DNA from: Candidatus Fluviicola riflensis
Lineage (GTDB): Bacteria; Bacteroidota; Bacteroidia; Flavobacteriales_D; Crocinitomicaceae
Assembly (NCBI GenBank): GCA_002243285.1
Contig: CP022585.1
Coordinates: forward strand, 2,158,641-2,222,640
Reading direction: 5' to 3'
Length of the DNA stretch: 64,000 nt
Shown here: positions 1-9,043 of the stretch, one piece after another
How positions within the stretch are numbered: the stretch's first letter is position 1
Layout of the letters: each line of letters starts with the position of its first letter
Made by a program: the position numbers and the translations under genes
The notes under the pieces: generated by a model
Told to the model about the DNA's origin: nothing
Seen by the model: only the letters and a program-made list of their open reading frames with translations
The model's database searches: none

Positions 1-1
1 A

Positions 2-472
2 ATGGGACTAATCAAAGAATTCAAGGAATTCGCCATGCGTGGCAATGTGATCGACCTGGCTGTCGGTGTAATTATCGGCGGTGCATTCGGTAAAATCGTC
101 AACTCGATTGTGACGGACATTGTGATGCCACCGATTGGGGTATTAATTGGTGGTGTTAAGTTCGGAGACTTAAGTTACACCTTGAAGGATAAGATTCCCA
201 AACACATGGAGGAAGTTATTACGAACGGAAAAGCAGTGATGCAGGAAGTTGCAGAAGTTCCCGCTGTTACCATCAATTATGGAAATTTCATCCAAACCGT
301 GTTGGAATTCCTGATTGTTGCCTTTTCTATTTTCATGGTAATCAAAGCGATGAACCGCATGTCGAACCTGCGCAAAAAACAGGAAGCTGAGGCTGCTCCG
401 GCTACTGAACCCGGGCCGACAAAAGAGGAAGTTTTGCTCACCGAAATTCGCGATTTACTCAAGAATAAGTAA
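2..472 (+). CDS. mscL: Large-conductance mechanosensitive channel MscL
   Basis: Inner-membrane tension-gated pore that releases solutes on hypo-osmotic shock. The N-terminus ([20 protein letters not shown]) is the family hallmark: an amphipathic N-terminal helix running into TM1 (about residues 14-40). TM2 is at about 95-115, and a charged C-terminal helix ([13 protein letters not shown]) would form the cytoplasmic bundle. At 156 aa it is slightly longer than the E. coli protein because of the periplasmic loop (residues 50-90) and an Ala/Pro/Glu-rich linker before the last helix. The ATG is at base 2, so its promoter lies outside the window. Confidence 0.97.
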   Translation: MGLIKEFKEFAMRGNVIDLAVGVIIGGAFGKIVNSIVTDIVMPPIGVLIGGVKFGDLSYTLKDKIPKHMEEVITNGKAVMQEVAEVPAVTINYGNFIQTVLEFLIVAFSIFMVIKAMNRMSNLRKKQEAEAAPATEPGPTKEEVLLTEIRDLLKNK

Positions 473-593
473 CGAACAATCGATGAACACTGATTTTTTT
501 GTTCGGATTTTAGTAGCGAAATAAAAAATTATATATCTTCGATTCGATATAGATCGGTAATAACTAAAAGAGAGCCGAGATTTTCTTGCTATC

Positions 594-1184
594 ATGACAA
601 GTATTTTTGTTGCAAAACTAGATTTCAACACCACTGACGAAGAGTTGAAATCCCTTTTTGAAGAACACGGAAAAGTGAACCGTGTTACTATCGCGAAAGA
701 TCGCGAAACCGGCAAGCCACGAGGGTTTGCGTTTGTTGAAATGCCGAATGAAGAGGAGGCAGAAGCCGCTATTGACGCACTGGATAATTCATCTGTGAAC
801 GGCAGGACTATTGCCGTAAAAAAAGCGGATGACCGTGGTTCAAAACCGGCTGGCGGACCTTCAAATGATCGGCCAGCGCGTCCTGAAAACCGTCCAACCG
901 GTGATCGTCCTGTGTTTAAACGCAGCGAAGATGTTCCGGTAAGGCCAAGTTTCGATAATGATGAGATCGTTCCGCTAAAAGATGTATTGCCTTTAAAAAC
1001 GGATCGAAGCAAAAAAGAAAAATCGAAAGACACTTTCGCAAGCAAGGACAAACCCAAACAGCACAAGCTTGAACCTTACAAAAAAAGCGGAAAAGCGAAT
1101 CGTTTCTTCGAAGAAGACGATGAGGACGACGATTGGAGCATCAGCAGACGTCAATCTTCGGGTTGGGACGATGAGGAAGAGTAA
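594..1184 (+). CDS. RNA-binding protein with one RRM domain and charged tail
   Basis: A single N-terminal RRM (residues 1-80) of the bacterial Rbp/cold-shock type: RNP2 IFVAKL at 4-9 and RNP1 RGFAFVEM at 43-50, both with the aromatic residues that stack on RNA. The rest is a low-complexity basic/proline tail ending in an acidic stretch (EEDDEDDDW) and RRQSSGWDDEEE, so it is probably disordered. It stands alone with its own terminator (1208-1232). Likely an RNA chaperone; targets cannot be read from sequence. Confidence 0.93.
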   Translation: MTSIFVAKLDFNTTDEELKSLFEEHGKVNRVTIAKDRETGKPRGFAFVEMPNEEEAEAAIDALDNSSVNGRTIAVKKADDRGSKPAGGPSNDRPARPENRPTGDRPVFKRSEDVPVRPSFDNDEIVPLKDVLPLKTDRSKKEKSKDTFASKDKPKQHKLEPYKKSGKANRFFEEDDEDDDWSISRRQSSGWDDEEE

Positions 1185-1207
1185 TCAAAACACTATAAAT
1201 ACAGGAA

Positions 1208-1232
1208 AGGCGCTCGATGGGTGCCTTTTTTT
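1208..1232 (+). terminator. Rho-independent terminator after the RRM gene
   Basis: Stem AGGCGC / GTGCCT (one G-T pair) with a 7-base loop, followed by a run of seven T, 23 bases after the stop codon of the RRM gene. Confidence 0.8.
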
Positions 1233-1249
1233 GATTTATATCGTGACGC

Positions 1250-1342
1250 ATACATGTAAGCTCGGGACGCATCCCGAGCATCCAGAGCCATGTATCAATG
1301 TCTGTCTGTTACTGGCTCGGGAGCGTCCCGAGCCTACAGACA
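1250..1342. repeat. Two tandem REP-like hairpins with a CTCGGGA core
   Basis: Hairpin 1 has the inner palindrome GCTCGGGACGCATCCCGAGC (1260-1279) inside ATACATG (1250-1256) / CATGTAT (1289-1295). Hairpin 2 has GGCTCGGGA (1314-1322) / TCCCGAGCC (1326-1334) inside TGTCTGT / ACAGACA (1336-1342). The inner stems are alike and the outer stems differ, as in paired REP units. There is no T-run, so this is not a plain terminator. Confidence 0.6.
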
Positions 1343-1400
1343 TCATCAATACGATGATAATATCTATAAACAAAAAAAGGAAGCCTTTCGACTTCCTTTG

Positions 1401-1474
1401 TAGCGAGAGAGAGATTTGAACTCTCGGCCTCAGGGTTATGAATCCTGCGCTCTAACCAACTGAGCTACCTCGCC
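1401..1474 (-). tRNA. tRNA-Met (anticodon CAT)
   Basis: A complete cloverleaf on the minus strand: acceptor GGCGAGG paired with TCTCGCT (with wobbles), D-arm GCTC...GAGC, anticodon loop TTCATAA, T-arm GAGAG-TTCAAAT-CTCTC and discriminator A. CCA is not encoded. The first base pair and D-arm fit an elongator Met tRNA; a CAT anticodon could also belong to lysidine-modified tRNA-Ile2, which I consider less likely. Confidence 0.93.
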
Positions 1475-1504
1475 ATTTTAAAATTTTATTTCAATCAACT
1501 TATC

Positions 1505-1533
1505 GAGTTTGAACTCTCGTCCTGCGCTCTAAC
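1505..1533 (-). pseudogene. Decayed tRNA-Met fragment (anticodon arm deleted)
   Basis: On the + strand, GAG-TTTGAACTCTCG is followed directly by TCCTGCGCTCTAAC. Both blocks match the intact tRNA at 1411-1456, which carries 16 extra bases between them (the anticodon loop and one side of its stem). The piece keeps the T-arm and part of the D-arm only, so it cannot be a functional tRNA. It lies 30 bases beyond the intact gene, suggesting a tandem duplication that decayed. Confidence 0.65.
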
Positions 1534-1658
1534 TCTGCCGAGGCAGAAACGACTCGTCTTCTGTTTCTGTTTTCGCCTTTTTCTTTCCAAACCCTGTAAA
1601 CAAACGTTTTTTCTGTAAGACGGGTGCAAATATAGTACTCTTTTTTATTCCTGCAAAC

Positions 1659-2408
1659 CTACGAACGGTCTTCTTCGAACAAAATCTTTGTGTTGTGTTT
1701 CAGCGTTCTGAAAATCAAGCTAATCAATAAAGCACCTGCTGTCCAATAAACATAATTGAGCGAAGTCGGCACTTTTTCGGTTAAAAACCATTCACGCAGA
1801 TAAGCCACAAAGATGAAACCCAGCATTGTAGCGGTAATTCCTGCATATTCACGACGCATGATCGTTTTCATTGAAAAAGGAATCTCTCCTTTTTTGTAGT
1901 TTTTCATACTTGGCCAAAATGCCGGAATTCCCATGGACCAGTTTACATACGATTCACCAAACTTGCGCTCTAAGAAGCGTTCTTCTGCAAACATGATACG
2001 TTCGTAGTAAATCCAAAACAATAAGCTTACAGTGATAAAAAACCACCAATTAAAGGTGAAAAATACGATTCCGATCCACATGAAATAGTTACCCAAATAC
2101 AACGGGTGACGAACAGTTGAATAAATTCCTTTCGTATTCAACGCCTCGGCAACCTGTTCTTTGGTATTTCTACCCGATGTATTTTTATTACTCGTACCGA
2201 TGGCTATGGCGCGAATGATCTGCCCAAGCAACGACATTGCCACCGCAACCCCTGTAAGTGAGTAATATAGCATGTCATTTTTTAAAATGCATACCGGATC
2301 GGTGAAATAAAGTGTTGGGATCGCTAAAAGGAAAAGTATGACAGGAATCTGCCCTCTGTATTTAAACAGCATGTTTCCATTTTTTTCAAAAGAATGTACT
2401 AACGCCAT
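1659..2408 (-). CDS. Isoprenylcysteine carboxyl methyltransferase (ICMT)-like membrane protein
   Basis: A multi-pass membrane methyltransferase-like protein. It has the signature RHPLYLGNYF (residues 100-109) and a following YERIMFAEERFLERKFG segment, the SAM-binding region of the ICMT/PEMT/NnrU fold, and about five to six hydrophobic helices. The frame opens upstream to 2489, but that would overlap the divergent gene at 2472. The N-terminus MALVHSFEKNGNMLFKYRG is typical of the family, so I take the ATG at 2408. The substrate is unknown; bacterial members methylate lipids or small molecules rather than prenylated protein. Confidence 0.85.
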   Translation of the reverse strand: MALVHSFEKNGNMLFKYRGQIPVILFLLAIPTLYFTDPVCILKNDMLYYSLTGVAVAMSLLGQIIRAIAIGTSNKNTSGRNTKEQVAEALNTKGIYSTVRHPLYLGNYFMWIGIVFFTFNWWFFITVSLLFWIYYERIMFAEERFLERKFGESYVNWSMGIPAFWPSMKNYKKGEIPFSMKTIMRREYAGITATMLGFIFVAYLREWFLTEKVPTSLNYVYWTAGALLISLIFRTLKHNTKILFEEDRS

Positions 2409-2471
2409 GAAAAGAATTGTGTATATTGCGTGTTTTGAATAATTGTGCGAAGTTAACATTATTAAACTACT

Positions 2472-2861
2472 ATGACAAAAAAGGAACAATTCGAGCTGGA
2501 ATATGTACTAAAAACATCGCCTAAAGTGCTCGATAAACTGTTAATCACTCCCGATGGTTTGAGCGAGTGGTTTGCCGACGATGTCATTGTGAAAGACGAA
2601 ATCTATACGTTTCATTGGGACGGAAGTGAAGAACAGGCCAAGCTGCTCACTAAAAAATCGGGTGAAGGAATCAGATGGCAATGGATTTCGGATGAAGAAG
2701 ATGAACTGGATACTTTTTTCGAAATGCGCTACACGATCGATCCCATGACCAAGGCAGTAATTTTGTCAATTGTTGATTTTGCCGAAAAGAACGAAAAAGA
2801 CCAGGTTGTCCGTTTGTGGGAATCTCAAATCACAGACTTGCGAAGAGTCATTGGAGCCTAA
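2472..2861 (+). CDS. START-like (AHSA1/SRPBCC superfamily) domain protein
   Basis: A 129-aa protein with the helix-grip layout of a small START/SRPBCC fold: MTKKEQFELEYVLKTSPKVL, the conserved LSEWFADDV turn and alternating strands such as FHWDGSEEQA and GIRWQWI. This version is restricted to Bacteroidota as far as I know. No ligand has been assigned. It is divergently placed to the ICMT-like gene, 63 bases apart. Confidence 0.85.
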   Translation: MTKKEQFELEYVLKTSPKVLDKLLITPDGLSEWFADDVIVKDEIYTFHWDGSEEQAKLLTKKSGEGIRWQWISDEEDELDTFFEMRYTIDPMTKAVILSIVDFAEKNEKDQVVRLWESQITDLRRVIGA

Positions 2862-2868
2862 TTTAAGC

Positions 2869-2876
2869 TACCTTTG
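2869..2876 (+). promoter_or_regulatory. Bacteroidota -7 element TACCTTTG
   Basis: A perfect match to TAnnTTTG, just upstream of the LptF/G gene. No well-spaced TTG (-33) was found; the nearest is only 15 bases away. The implied transcript start leaves a leader of about a dozen bases before the GTG at 2894, which supports that start over the TTG at 2885. Confidence 0.5.
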
Positions 2877-2893
2877 TCATCATTTTGTTCCTG

Positions 2894-4357
2894 GTGAAAC
2901 GACTGACAGTTTTTAGTATCCGATCATTTGTAGGCCCGTTTGTGGTGACCTTCTTAATTTCCATGTTCATGCTTATCATGCAGTTTACGTGGAAATACAT
3001 CGATGATCTGATGGGAAAAGGTCTCGGAGCCGGTGTCATCACCGAATTACTTTTTTACGTTTCCGCCGGACTTATTCCACTTGCTCTTCCACTCGCTATT
3101 CTCTTAAGTTCCATTATGACCTTCGGTAATCTGGCCGAAAACAATGAACTTACAGCCTTGAAATCATCCGGATTATCATTATTTCGAATCATGCGTCCGC
3201 TCACAGTAGTTGTGTTTTTCATTGCGTTGGGAACATTTTATTTTGCCAATTACGTGATTCCGGTTGCGAACCTGAAATGGCATTCACTCATTTTTGATAT
3301 TCAAGAAACAAAAGTGGCGGCACTCATCACGCCTGGCTCCTACTCTAAAGAACTTGAAGGCTATGCCATTAAGGTGGAAGACGGAAGTGATAACTCGTTT
3401 ACAGGAATTACAATTCACGATTACACCGATCCCGCGATTGTAAAAACAATAAAAGCAGATTCGGGAACCATTTTTAAAAGTGTCAACGGCGATTACCTGC
3501 TATTCCGCCTGATCAACGGAAAAATAGCAGAGGAACTCAACGCACAACCACCTATTTTTCAACCAAACGGAATGGCACATCATCCACCGGGCGCTTTCAG
3601 GCCGAGCAGACGTACCACATTTGAAGTCGCGACCTATAAAATGGATTTAACGGGTTTTCAATTGCAGCGCAACAATCCTGACATGTTCAAGGATGAATAC
3701 GAAATGCTGAACGTGTTCCAGATCAACGATGCGAAAGATTCCCTGCAACGCCTTACGAATGCCACATTGAAAAGCTTTACCCAAACACTCAAAAACGAGC
3801 ATCCTTACTTTCAGTCGACTGCGTTTTTGGATACATTTAAAATTCCGGCAGGCAATCCTGTTTTCCTGAAAGACATTCCCGCAGCTCCTATTTCCTGGGA
3901 TACGGTAAATCCGAAAATGAAAATTCAGGCGTTGAACCGCGCTATTGCCGGAATCCGACGTAAAAATCAAGACCTCGACGGTCAGAAACAATTCATGGCA
4001 AGCGTGCAGGAAAACAGCGACAAATTTTCGATTGAATTCCACAAAAAGTTTGCGCTTACCACCACCATTATCGTGTTGTTTTTTGTAGGAGCGCCGCTTG
4101 GTGCCATTGTACGAAAAGGCGGATTCGGAGCGCCGGTTGTGATCGCAGCCTTATTGTTTATGGTTTATTTCGTGCTGTTTACCGTTGGAGAAGGACTTGC
4201 CAAATCAGGTGTCGTGATTCCTTTTGTGGGTATGTGGATGCCAACGTTGGTGCTTGCTCCTATTGCCTGTTTACTAATGATCAGCGCGGCTAACGATCTA
4301 AAAATATCCGATCCGAAACTCTGGCGTTTGATTTTCTCACTTGGCAAAAAACGATGA
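2894..4357 (+). CDS. LptF/LptG-family LPS export permease
   Basis: YjgP/YjgQ-type permease of the Lpt ABC exporter, which lifts lipopolysaccharide from the inner membrane into the periplasmic bridge. There are three N-terminal TM helices, with the conserved WKYIDDLMGKG and LPLALPLAILLSSIMTFGNLAE segments. A long periplasmic beta-rich part (about residues 130-350) follows, then three C-terminal TM helices. About 487 aa, longer than the 360 aa of Proteobacteria, as usual in this phylum. I chose the GTG giving MKRLTVFSIRSF; a TTG at 2885 adds three residues. The stop overlaps the next ATG by 4 bases. Confidence 0.92.
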   Translation: MKRLTVFSIRSFVGPFVVTFLISMFMLIMQFTWKYIDDLMGKGLGAGVITELLFYVSAGLIPLALPLAILLSSIMTFGNLAENNELTALKSSGLSLFRIMRPLTVVVFFIALGTFYFANYVIPVANLKWHSLIFDIQETKVAALITPGSYSKELEGYAIKVEDGSDNSFTGITIHDYTDPAIVKTIKADSGTIFKSVNGDYLLFRLINGKIAEELNAQPPIFQPNGMAHHPPGAFRPSRRTTFEVATYKMDLTGFQLQRNNPDMFKDEYEMLNVFQINDAKDSLQRLTNATLKSFTQTLKNEHPYFQSTAFLDTFKIPAGNPVFLKDIPAAPISWDTVNPKMKIQALNRAIAGIRRKNQDLDGQKQFMASVQENSDKFSIEFHKKFALTTTIIVLFFVGAPLGAIVRKGGFGAPVVIAALLFMVYFVLFTVGEGLAKSGVVIPFVGMWMPTLVLAPIACLLMISAANDLKISDPKLWRLIFSLGKKR

Positions 4358-5523
4358 ACATTCTGCACATCAGTAACAAACCGGTTTATCCGCAGGTAGA
4401 TGGCGGCTGTATCGCAATGTCCAAATTATTGAGCAGTTTAGTGCAACTGGCAACGGTAAAGCACCTGTTTGTTCACACACCAAAACATCCGGTAGTTCCC
4501 GGTTCATATCCAACGGAAATTACAGTAGAATTACCTTCCGAATCATCATTCATTGATACTTCCGTTCGTCCGGTTTCAGCGTTAAAAGCGTTGATCAGCG
4601 GCAAAAACTACAACCTGAAACGCTTTCATAGTTCCGAATTCGAAAAAGCACTGTTGACTTATCTTCAAGCACAGTCTTTTGATGCAATTGTATTGGAAAG
4701 CCTGTTCCTCGCATCTTATATCAAAGCGATCCGAACTGTTTTTGATGGAAAAATCATTGTCCGTACTCACAATGTGGAACACGAATTGTGGGAACAGCAG
4801 GCACGTGCGGCTTCCGGATTAAAAAAAGTTTATTTGCGATCACTGGCGCGTTCGTTGAAACGTGAGGAACTATTGCTCCTGAATTCCGCAGATGCGATCT
4901 GGACAATTACCGAAGAAGACGCGCAGCGTTTTACTGAATTTGGGATCACAAAACCTATCAATGTAATTCCGGTAGTCATGGAAACCAGTTCTCAGACTGC
5001 CGATTATGAATCCGATGATTTTTTCCATTTGGGATCCATGAACTGGACGCCGAATCAACTGGCAGTAAAACGTTTGGTCTCAGAATTGTGGCCGAAAATT
5101 CAACTCGATAAAACACAGCATCAACTTCACATCGCAGGCTCATTTCCTGAATCAATGGAAGAAATCAAAGCTCCGGGAATCAACTATCACGGTTTTGTGC
5201 CGAATGCCGAAGCTTTTATGCAGCAACACGGCATTCTTGTGGCTCCGATTACCACTGGTTCAGGTGTACGGATCAAATTACTGGAAGCAATGGCGCTCGG
5301 TGTTCCTTGTATTACAACATCTTTGGGAGCAACCGGCATTCGTCACCAGGAAGGTTGTTTGGAAATTGCCTCGACTGATCAGGAATGGTTGCATACCATG
5401 GAAACATTGGCTTTATCAGCTGAAAAACGTCAACAACTCGGCAACGAAGCGCAACGATATATGGAAAAATACCATAGTTTTATAGCCATAAACACACAAA
5501 TACGCGTTGCTCTTGAACGATAA
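4354..5523 (+). CDS. Glycosyltransferase family 4 (GT-B fold)
   Basis: A two-domain GT-B enzyme transferring a sugar from an activated donor, probably to an envelope glycan. The N-terminal Rossmann half starts MNILHISNKPVYPQVDGG. The donor-binding C-terminal half carries the EX7E-type region SGVRIKLLEAMALGVPCITT (around residue 305-325). It overlaps the LptF/G stop by 4 bases and the next glycosyltransferase by 17, so the three genes are translationally coupled. Donor and acceptor cannot be read. Confidence 0.9.
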   Translation: MNILHISNKPVYPQVDGGCIAMSKLLSSLVQLATVKHLFVHTPKHPVVPGSYPTEITVELPSESSFIDTSVRPVSALKALISGKNYNLKRFHSSEFEKALLTYLQAQSFDAIVLESLFLASYIKAIRTVFDGKIIVRTHNVEHELWEQQARAASGLKKVYLRSLARSLKREELLLLNSADAIWTITEEDAQRFTEFGITKPINVIPVVMETSSQTADYESDDFFHLGSMNWTPNQLAVKRLVSELWPKIQLDKTQHQLHIAGSFPESMEEIKAPGINYHGFVPNAEAFMQQHGILVAPITTGSGVRIKLLEAMALGVPCITTSLGATGIRHQEGCLEIASTDQEWLHTMETLALSAEKRQQLGNEAQRYMEKYHSFIAINTQIRVALER

Positions 5524-6685
5524 GCCGATTCTGTTTATGGTGCTTTCACGTTTTCCTTATCCATTGGAAAAAGGCGATAAATTGCGTGCATTTCATCAGA
5601 TCAAATCGCTTTCTGAGCACTTCAGAATTGTGCTTTGCTGTATGACAGAAATAGCGGTCGAAGAAAAGGCATTTCAGGAAGTGAACCGGTATTGCCACGA
5701 GATTCATACGTTTCAGCTGACGAAAGCAGGCTTATTGTGGCAGGCAGCTTTAACCTTTCTCACCAACAAACCTTTTCAGGTCGCTTATTTTTACCGATAC
5801 CGTCATTTCAGGAAAATAAGGCAACTTCTCCAACAGCACAAACCCAATCATATCTTTTGCCAACTTCTTCGTATGGCTGAATATGTGAAAGATTATCATC
5901 TGTGTCCAAAAACCATCGACTACATGGATGCCCTTTCAAAGGGAATGGAACGTCGGATAGCTACCGAGCCGTGGTACAAAAGCTGGTTCTTTAGCGTGGA
6001 ATTCAAGCGATTGGTACGCTACGAGCGTGCTATTTTCGACTATTTCGAGCATAAAGTCATCATTTCGAAACAAGATCTTCAGTTTATTCATCACCCGAAG
6101 CGCAATGATATTGTGGTTATTCCTAACGGCGTGGATGAAAGTTTCTTTGAATTTCCGGCAACCGAAAAGAAATATGACCTGCTGTTTACCGGTAATTTCA
6201 GTTACCCACCCAATATCGAAGGCGCTTGTTACCTGATCCATGAAATTTTGCCTTTGCTCAAAAAACGTGGATTTAACGTCAGCGTATTGCTTTCAGGAGC
6301 AGCGCCGCACTCACGCGTATTATCACTAGCTTCAGATCGGGTTTTCGTTTCGGGATGGGTAGATGATATTCGGGAGAGCTACGCCCAATCACGCATATTT
6401 GTAGCTCCTATGTTTATAGGTACAGGATTACAAAATAAGCTTCTCGAAGCAATGGCAATGGGACTTCCATGCATCACAACATCGCTGGCTAACAATGCAT
6501 TAGGGGCGACCGACGGGGAAAATATTCTCTTAGCAGAACAAACAGAAGTATTCGTCGAAAAAATCGTTGTTTTTTTAACTCAAAAAGGTATGTTTGATGA
6601 AATTGGTAACAAAGGCCAATTGTTCGTCAAGCATAACTACTCATGGAGCTACCAAAACGAAAAACTAGTCAAGTTATTGGTGTAA
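5507..6685 (+). CDS. Glycosyltransferase family 4, second gene
   Basis: GT-B glycosyltransferase resembling those of exopolysaccharide/PEP-CTERM loci: N-terminal FPYPLEKGDKLRAFHQ loop and C-terminal TGLQNKLLEAMAMGLPCITT. It is a distant paralogue of the gene before it, since the last motif matches almost residue for residue. Starts available in frame are TTG 5507, TTG 5513 and ATG 5537. The family N-terminus is short before the first strand, so 5507 or 5513 fits, overlapping the upstream stop. It is probably in one operon with the permease and the first transferase. Confidence 0.88.
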   Translation: MLLNDKPILFMVLSRFPYPLEKGDKLRAFHQIKSLSEHFRIVLCCMTEIAVEEKAFQEVNRYCHEIHTFQLTKAGLLWQAALTFLTNKPFQVAYFYRYRHFRKIRQLLQQHKPNHIFCQLLRMAEYVKDYHLCPKTIDYMDALSKGMERRIATEPWYKSWFFSVEFKRLVRYERAIFDYFEHKVIISKQDLQFIHHPKRNDIVVIPNGVDESFFEFPATEKKYDLLFTGNFSYPPNIEGACYLIHEILPLLKKRGFNVSVLLSGAAPHSRVLSLASDRVFVSGWVDDIRESYAQSRIFVAPMFIGTGLQNKLLEAMAMGLPCITTSLANNALGATDGENILLAEQTEVFVEKIVVFLTQKGMFDEIGNKGQLFVKHNYSWSYQNEKLVKLLV

Positions 6686-7128
6686 CCTGCATTTTAGCAG
6701 TCGTTTCTGTGTTTCTCTTCCATTCCTGCTCTTCAACTGAATCAGGATTACCTCATTGGCTGAAAGGCGAATGGAAAACCTCTCTCAACGGAATCACCAT
6801 CAAGGAAAAATGGATTCAGCAAGGTGATTCACTGGTCGGCGTAATTAGCTGGGCGAATGATCAGAACAAACGCGTCGATCATTCGGTGATTTGCTTTCAG
6901 CACGACACACTTGTTTTTAAGTTAATCACCGGTAAAAAAGAGCCCATTTATTTTCGCTGTACTGACGCTTCAAAAGACACTTTAGCATTTGTTAACAAAC
7001 ACAACGATTTCCCGAAACGCATTGTATATGTGCGTCCGACAGGCAAAACGATGCGCACTTGGGTCGATAACGGTGCAGGTGATCCCAATCGAATCAACTA
7101 CCCTTTCGAAAAGATTAGTTCTCATTGA
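6643..7128 (+). CDS. DUF6265-like lipoprotein
   Basis: A short N-terminal basic stretch, a hydrophobic helix and a cysteine (FLFHSC) suggest a lipoprotein. The mature part begins LPHWLKGEWKTSLNGITIKEKW and continues with GDSLVGVISW, the W-x-x-G-x-W / E-x-W / G pattern of the DUF6265 beta-barrel family. Function unknown. It starts 43 bases inside the preceding glycosyltransferase gene, so it is co-transcribed. Confidence 0.75.
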   Translation: MELPKRKTSQVIGVTCILAVVSVFLFHSCSSTESGLPHWLKGEWKTSLNGITIKEKWIQQGDSLVGVISWANDQNKRVDHSVICFQHDTLVFKLITGKKEPIYFRCTDASKDTLAFVNKHNDFPKRIVYVRPTGKTMRTWVDNGAGDPNRINYPFEKISSH

Positions 7129-7175
7129 ACATTTGTCCTGTTTTCGGGTTAAATTTACAGCTCGAATAAATAGTC

Positions 7176-8390
7176 ATGACAAGTAAGCTAAACACAATAG
7201 AAGAGGCAATCGCCGATATTCAAGCAGGAAAAGTAATAATTGTAGTAGATGATGAGGATCGTGAGAACGAAGGCGACTTTTTAACAGCTGCCCGAAACGC
7301 GACTCCGGAAGTCATTAATTTCATGGCTACACATGGCCGCGGGCTCATTTGCGCTCCTTTGCTCGAAGACCGTTGCGATGAACTGGAACTGGAAATGATG
7401 GTCGCTCAGAATTCAGCCACTTATGAAACACCATTTACCGTTTCCGTCGATTTGATCGGCCATGGCTGTACCACCGGAATCTCGGCCAGTGATCGCTCAA
7501 AAACCGTGCTGGCATTGATTGACCCCAATACCAAACCCGAAGAATTAGGAAAACCAGGACACATCTTCCCGCTTCGTGCCCGAAAAGAGGGTGTTTTACG
7601 CAGAGCAGGACACACCGAAGCTGCCACCGATTTTGCCCGCCTCGCAGGTTTTGAACCCGCTGGTGTGATTGTTGAAATCCTCAACGAAGACGGTACCATG
7701 GCGCGTTTGCCCGAACTATTGATCATTGCAGAAAAATTCAATCTCAAAATAGTATCCATAGCAGACTTAATTGCGTATCGCATGAAACACGAATCATTAA
7801 TTACACGAGAAGTGACGGTCGAAATGCCCACCAAAGTGGGTGATTTTGAACTGGTAGCTTACACAGTCAATTCAAACAAACAAGAACATTTAGCTTTAGT
7901 AAAAGGAACCTGGGAACCAGACGAACCTGTTTTGGTGCGCGTGCATTCTTCGTGCATGACCGGTGATATTTTCGGGTCGTGCCGCTGTGATTGCGGGCCA
8001 CAGCTGGAATTCGCGATGAAAAAGATCAATGAGGAAGGAAAAGGCGTGATTGTTTACATGAACCAGGAAGGCCGCGGAATTGGTCTGATGAACAAATTGC
8101 GGGCTTACAAGCTCCAGGAAGAAGGTTATGACACCGTTGAAGCCAATATCAAACTTGGCTTTGAAGGTGATCAGCGCGAATACGGGATCGGTGCGCAGAT
8201 TCTGCACGATTTGGGCGTGAAGAAAATCCGCCTGATGTCGAACAACCCGAAAAAACGCTCAGGATTGATTGGTTACGGCCTTGAAATCGTTGAAAATGTG
8301 GCTATTGAAGTCGGAATGAACGCTCACAACGAAAATTACCTGAAAACCAAACAGGAAAAAATGGGACATTCGTTGAAACTGGATAAATAA
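7176..8390 (+). CDS. ribBA: Bifunctional DHBP synthase / GTP cyclohydrolase II
   Basis: Catalyses both entry reactions of riboflavin synthesis: ribulose-5-phosphate to 3,4-dihydroxy-2-butanone-4-phosphate, and GTP ring opening. The RibB half has the acidic metal/substrate loop [11 protein letters not shown] (25-35) and [11 protein letters not shown] (His146). The RibA half has HSSC (Cys260) and RCDCG (Cys271, Cys273) as zinc ligands, and NQEGRGIGL. Both halves look catalytically intact at 404 aa. The partner ribD lies 38 kb away (45947). The stop overlaps the next start by one base. Confidence 0.97.
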   Translation: MTSKLNTIEEAIADIQAGKVIIVVDDEDRENEGDFLTAARNATPEVINFMATHGRGLICAPLLEDRCDELELEMMVAQNSATYETPFTVSVDLIGHGCTTGISASDRSKTVLALIDPNTKPEELGKPGHIFPLRARKEGVLRRAGHTEAATDFARLAGFEPAGVIVEILNEDGTMARLPELLIIAEKFNLKIVSIADLIAYRMKHESLITREVTVEMPTKVGDFELVAYTVNSNKQEHLALVKGTWEPDEPVLVRVHSSCMTGDIFGSCRCDCGPQLEFAMKKINEEGKGVIVYMNQEGRGIGLMNKLRAYKLQEEGYDTVEANIKLGFEGDQREYGIGAQILHDLGVKKIRLMSNNPKKRSGLIGYGLEIVENVAIEVGMNAHNENYLKTKQEKMGHSLKLDK

Positions 8391-9043
8391 TGCTGAGAGC
8401 TGTCGGTTTACAAAAAAAATACGGTCAACTCGACGTATTAAAAGGAATAGATCTTGAAATTGCTTCCGGAGAAATCGTCTCAATAGTCGGTTCTTCGGGA
8501 GCAGGCAAGACTACCCTGCTTCAATTGCTGGGAACGCTCGATAAACCTGATAACGGAATTGTGGAACTGGACGGCGTGAATCCGTTTCAGCTTTCATCGA
8601 AAGAACTGGCACGATTTCGCAACACGCAGATTGGCTTTGTCTTTCAGTTTCATCAGCTTCTTCCTGAATTTACCGCAATGGAAAACGTGATGATGCCTGC
8701 GTTGATCAATGGTGTTTCAAAACAAGAGGCACAACAACGTGCGCTGGAATTGCTCAATCAACTGGGCCTTGCCGATCGCGCAACGCATCAGCCATCAGCG
8801 CTTTCGGGTGGAGAACAACAGCGCGTCGCAGTAGCCAGAGCTTTGGTCAATAAACCCAAAGTGGTTTTTGCCGATGAACCTTCCGGAAATCTCGATTCGA
8901 AAAATGCCAAAGAATTGCACCAATTGTTTTTTGATCTGCGCCGCGATATGGGACAAACTTTCGTGATTGTGACACACAATAACCAATTGGCTGAAATGGC
9001 TGATCGTACGCTCACGATGCAAGACGGACTGATCGTTTCATGA
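8390..9043 (+). CDS. LolD-type ABC transporter ATPase
   Basis: A 217-aa ATPase of the LolD/MacB group. Walker [11 protein letters not shown]-loop [17 protein letters not shown], signature LSGGEQQR, Walker B VVFADEP with catalytic Glu, and H-loop VTHN are all present. The [11 protein letters not shown] sequence is typical of the lipoprotein-releasing LolCDE ATPase. No permease gene is adjacent, which is usual in Bacteroidota where lolC/E-like genes are elsewhere. Overlaps ribBA by 1 base and the next gene by 4. Confidence 0.9.
   Translation: MLRAVGLQKKYGQLDVLKGIDLEIASGEIVSIVGSSGAGKTTLLQLLGTLDKPDNGIVELDGVNPFQLSSKELARFRNTQIGFVFQFHQLLPEFTAMENVMMPALINGVSKQEAQQRALELLNQLGLADRATHQPSALSGGEQQRVAVARALVNKPKVVFADEPSGNLDSKNAKELHQLFFDLRRDMGQTFVIVTHNNQLAEMADRTLTMQDGLIVS

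Noticed and set aside
455-1066. 203-codon minus-strand frame opposite the RRM gene
   Set aside because: Ser/Phe-rich shadow of a well supported gene.
1069-1419. Open frame of 116 codons across the end of the RRM gene and the REP-like hairpins
   Set aside because: It runs through the terminator and both palindromes and shows no protein-like composition.
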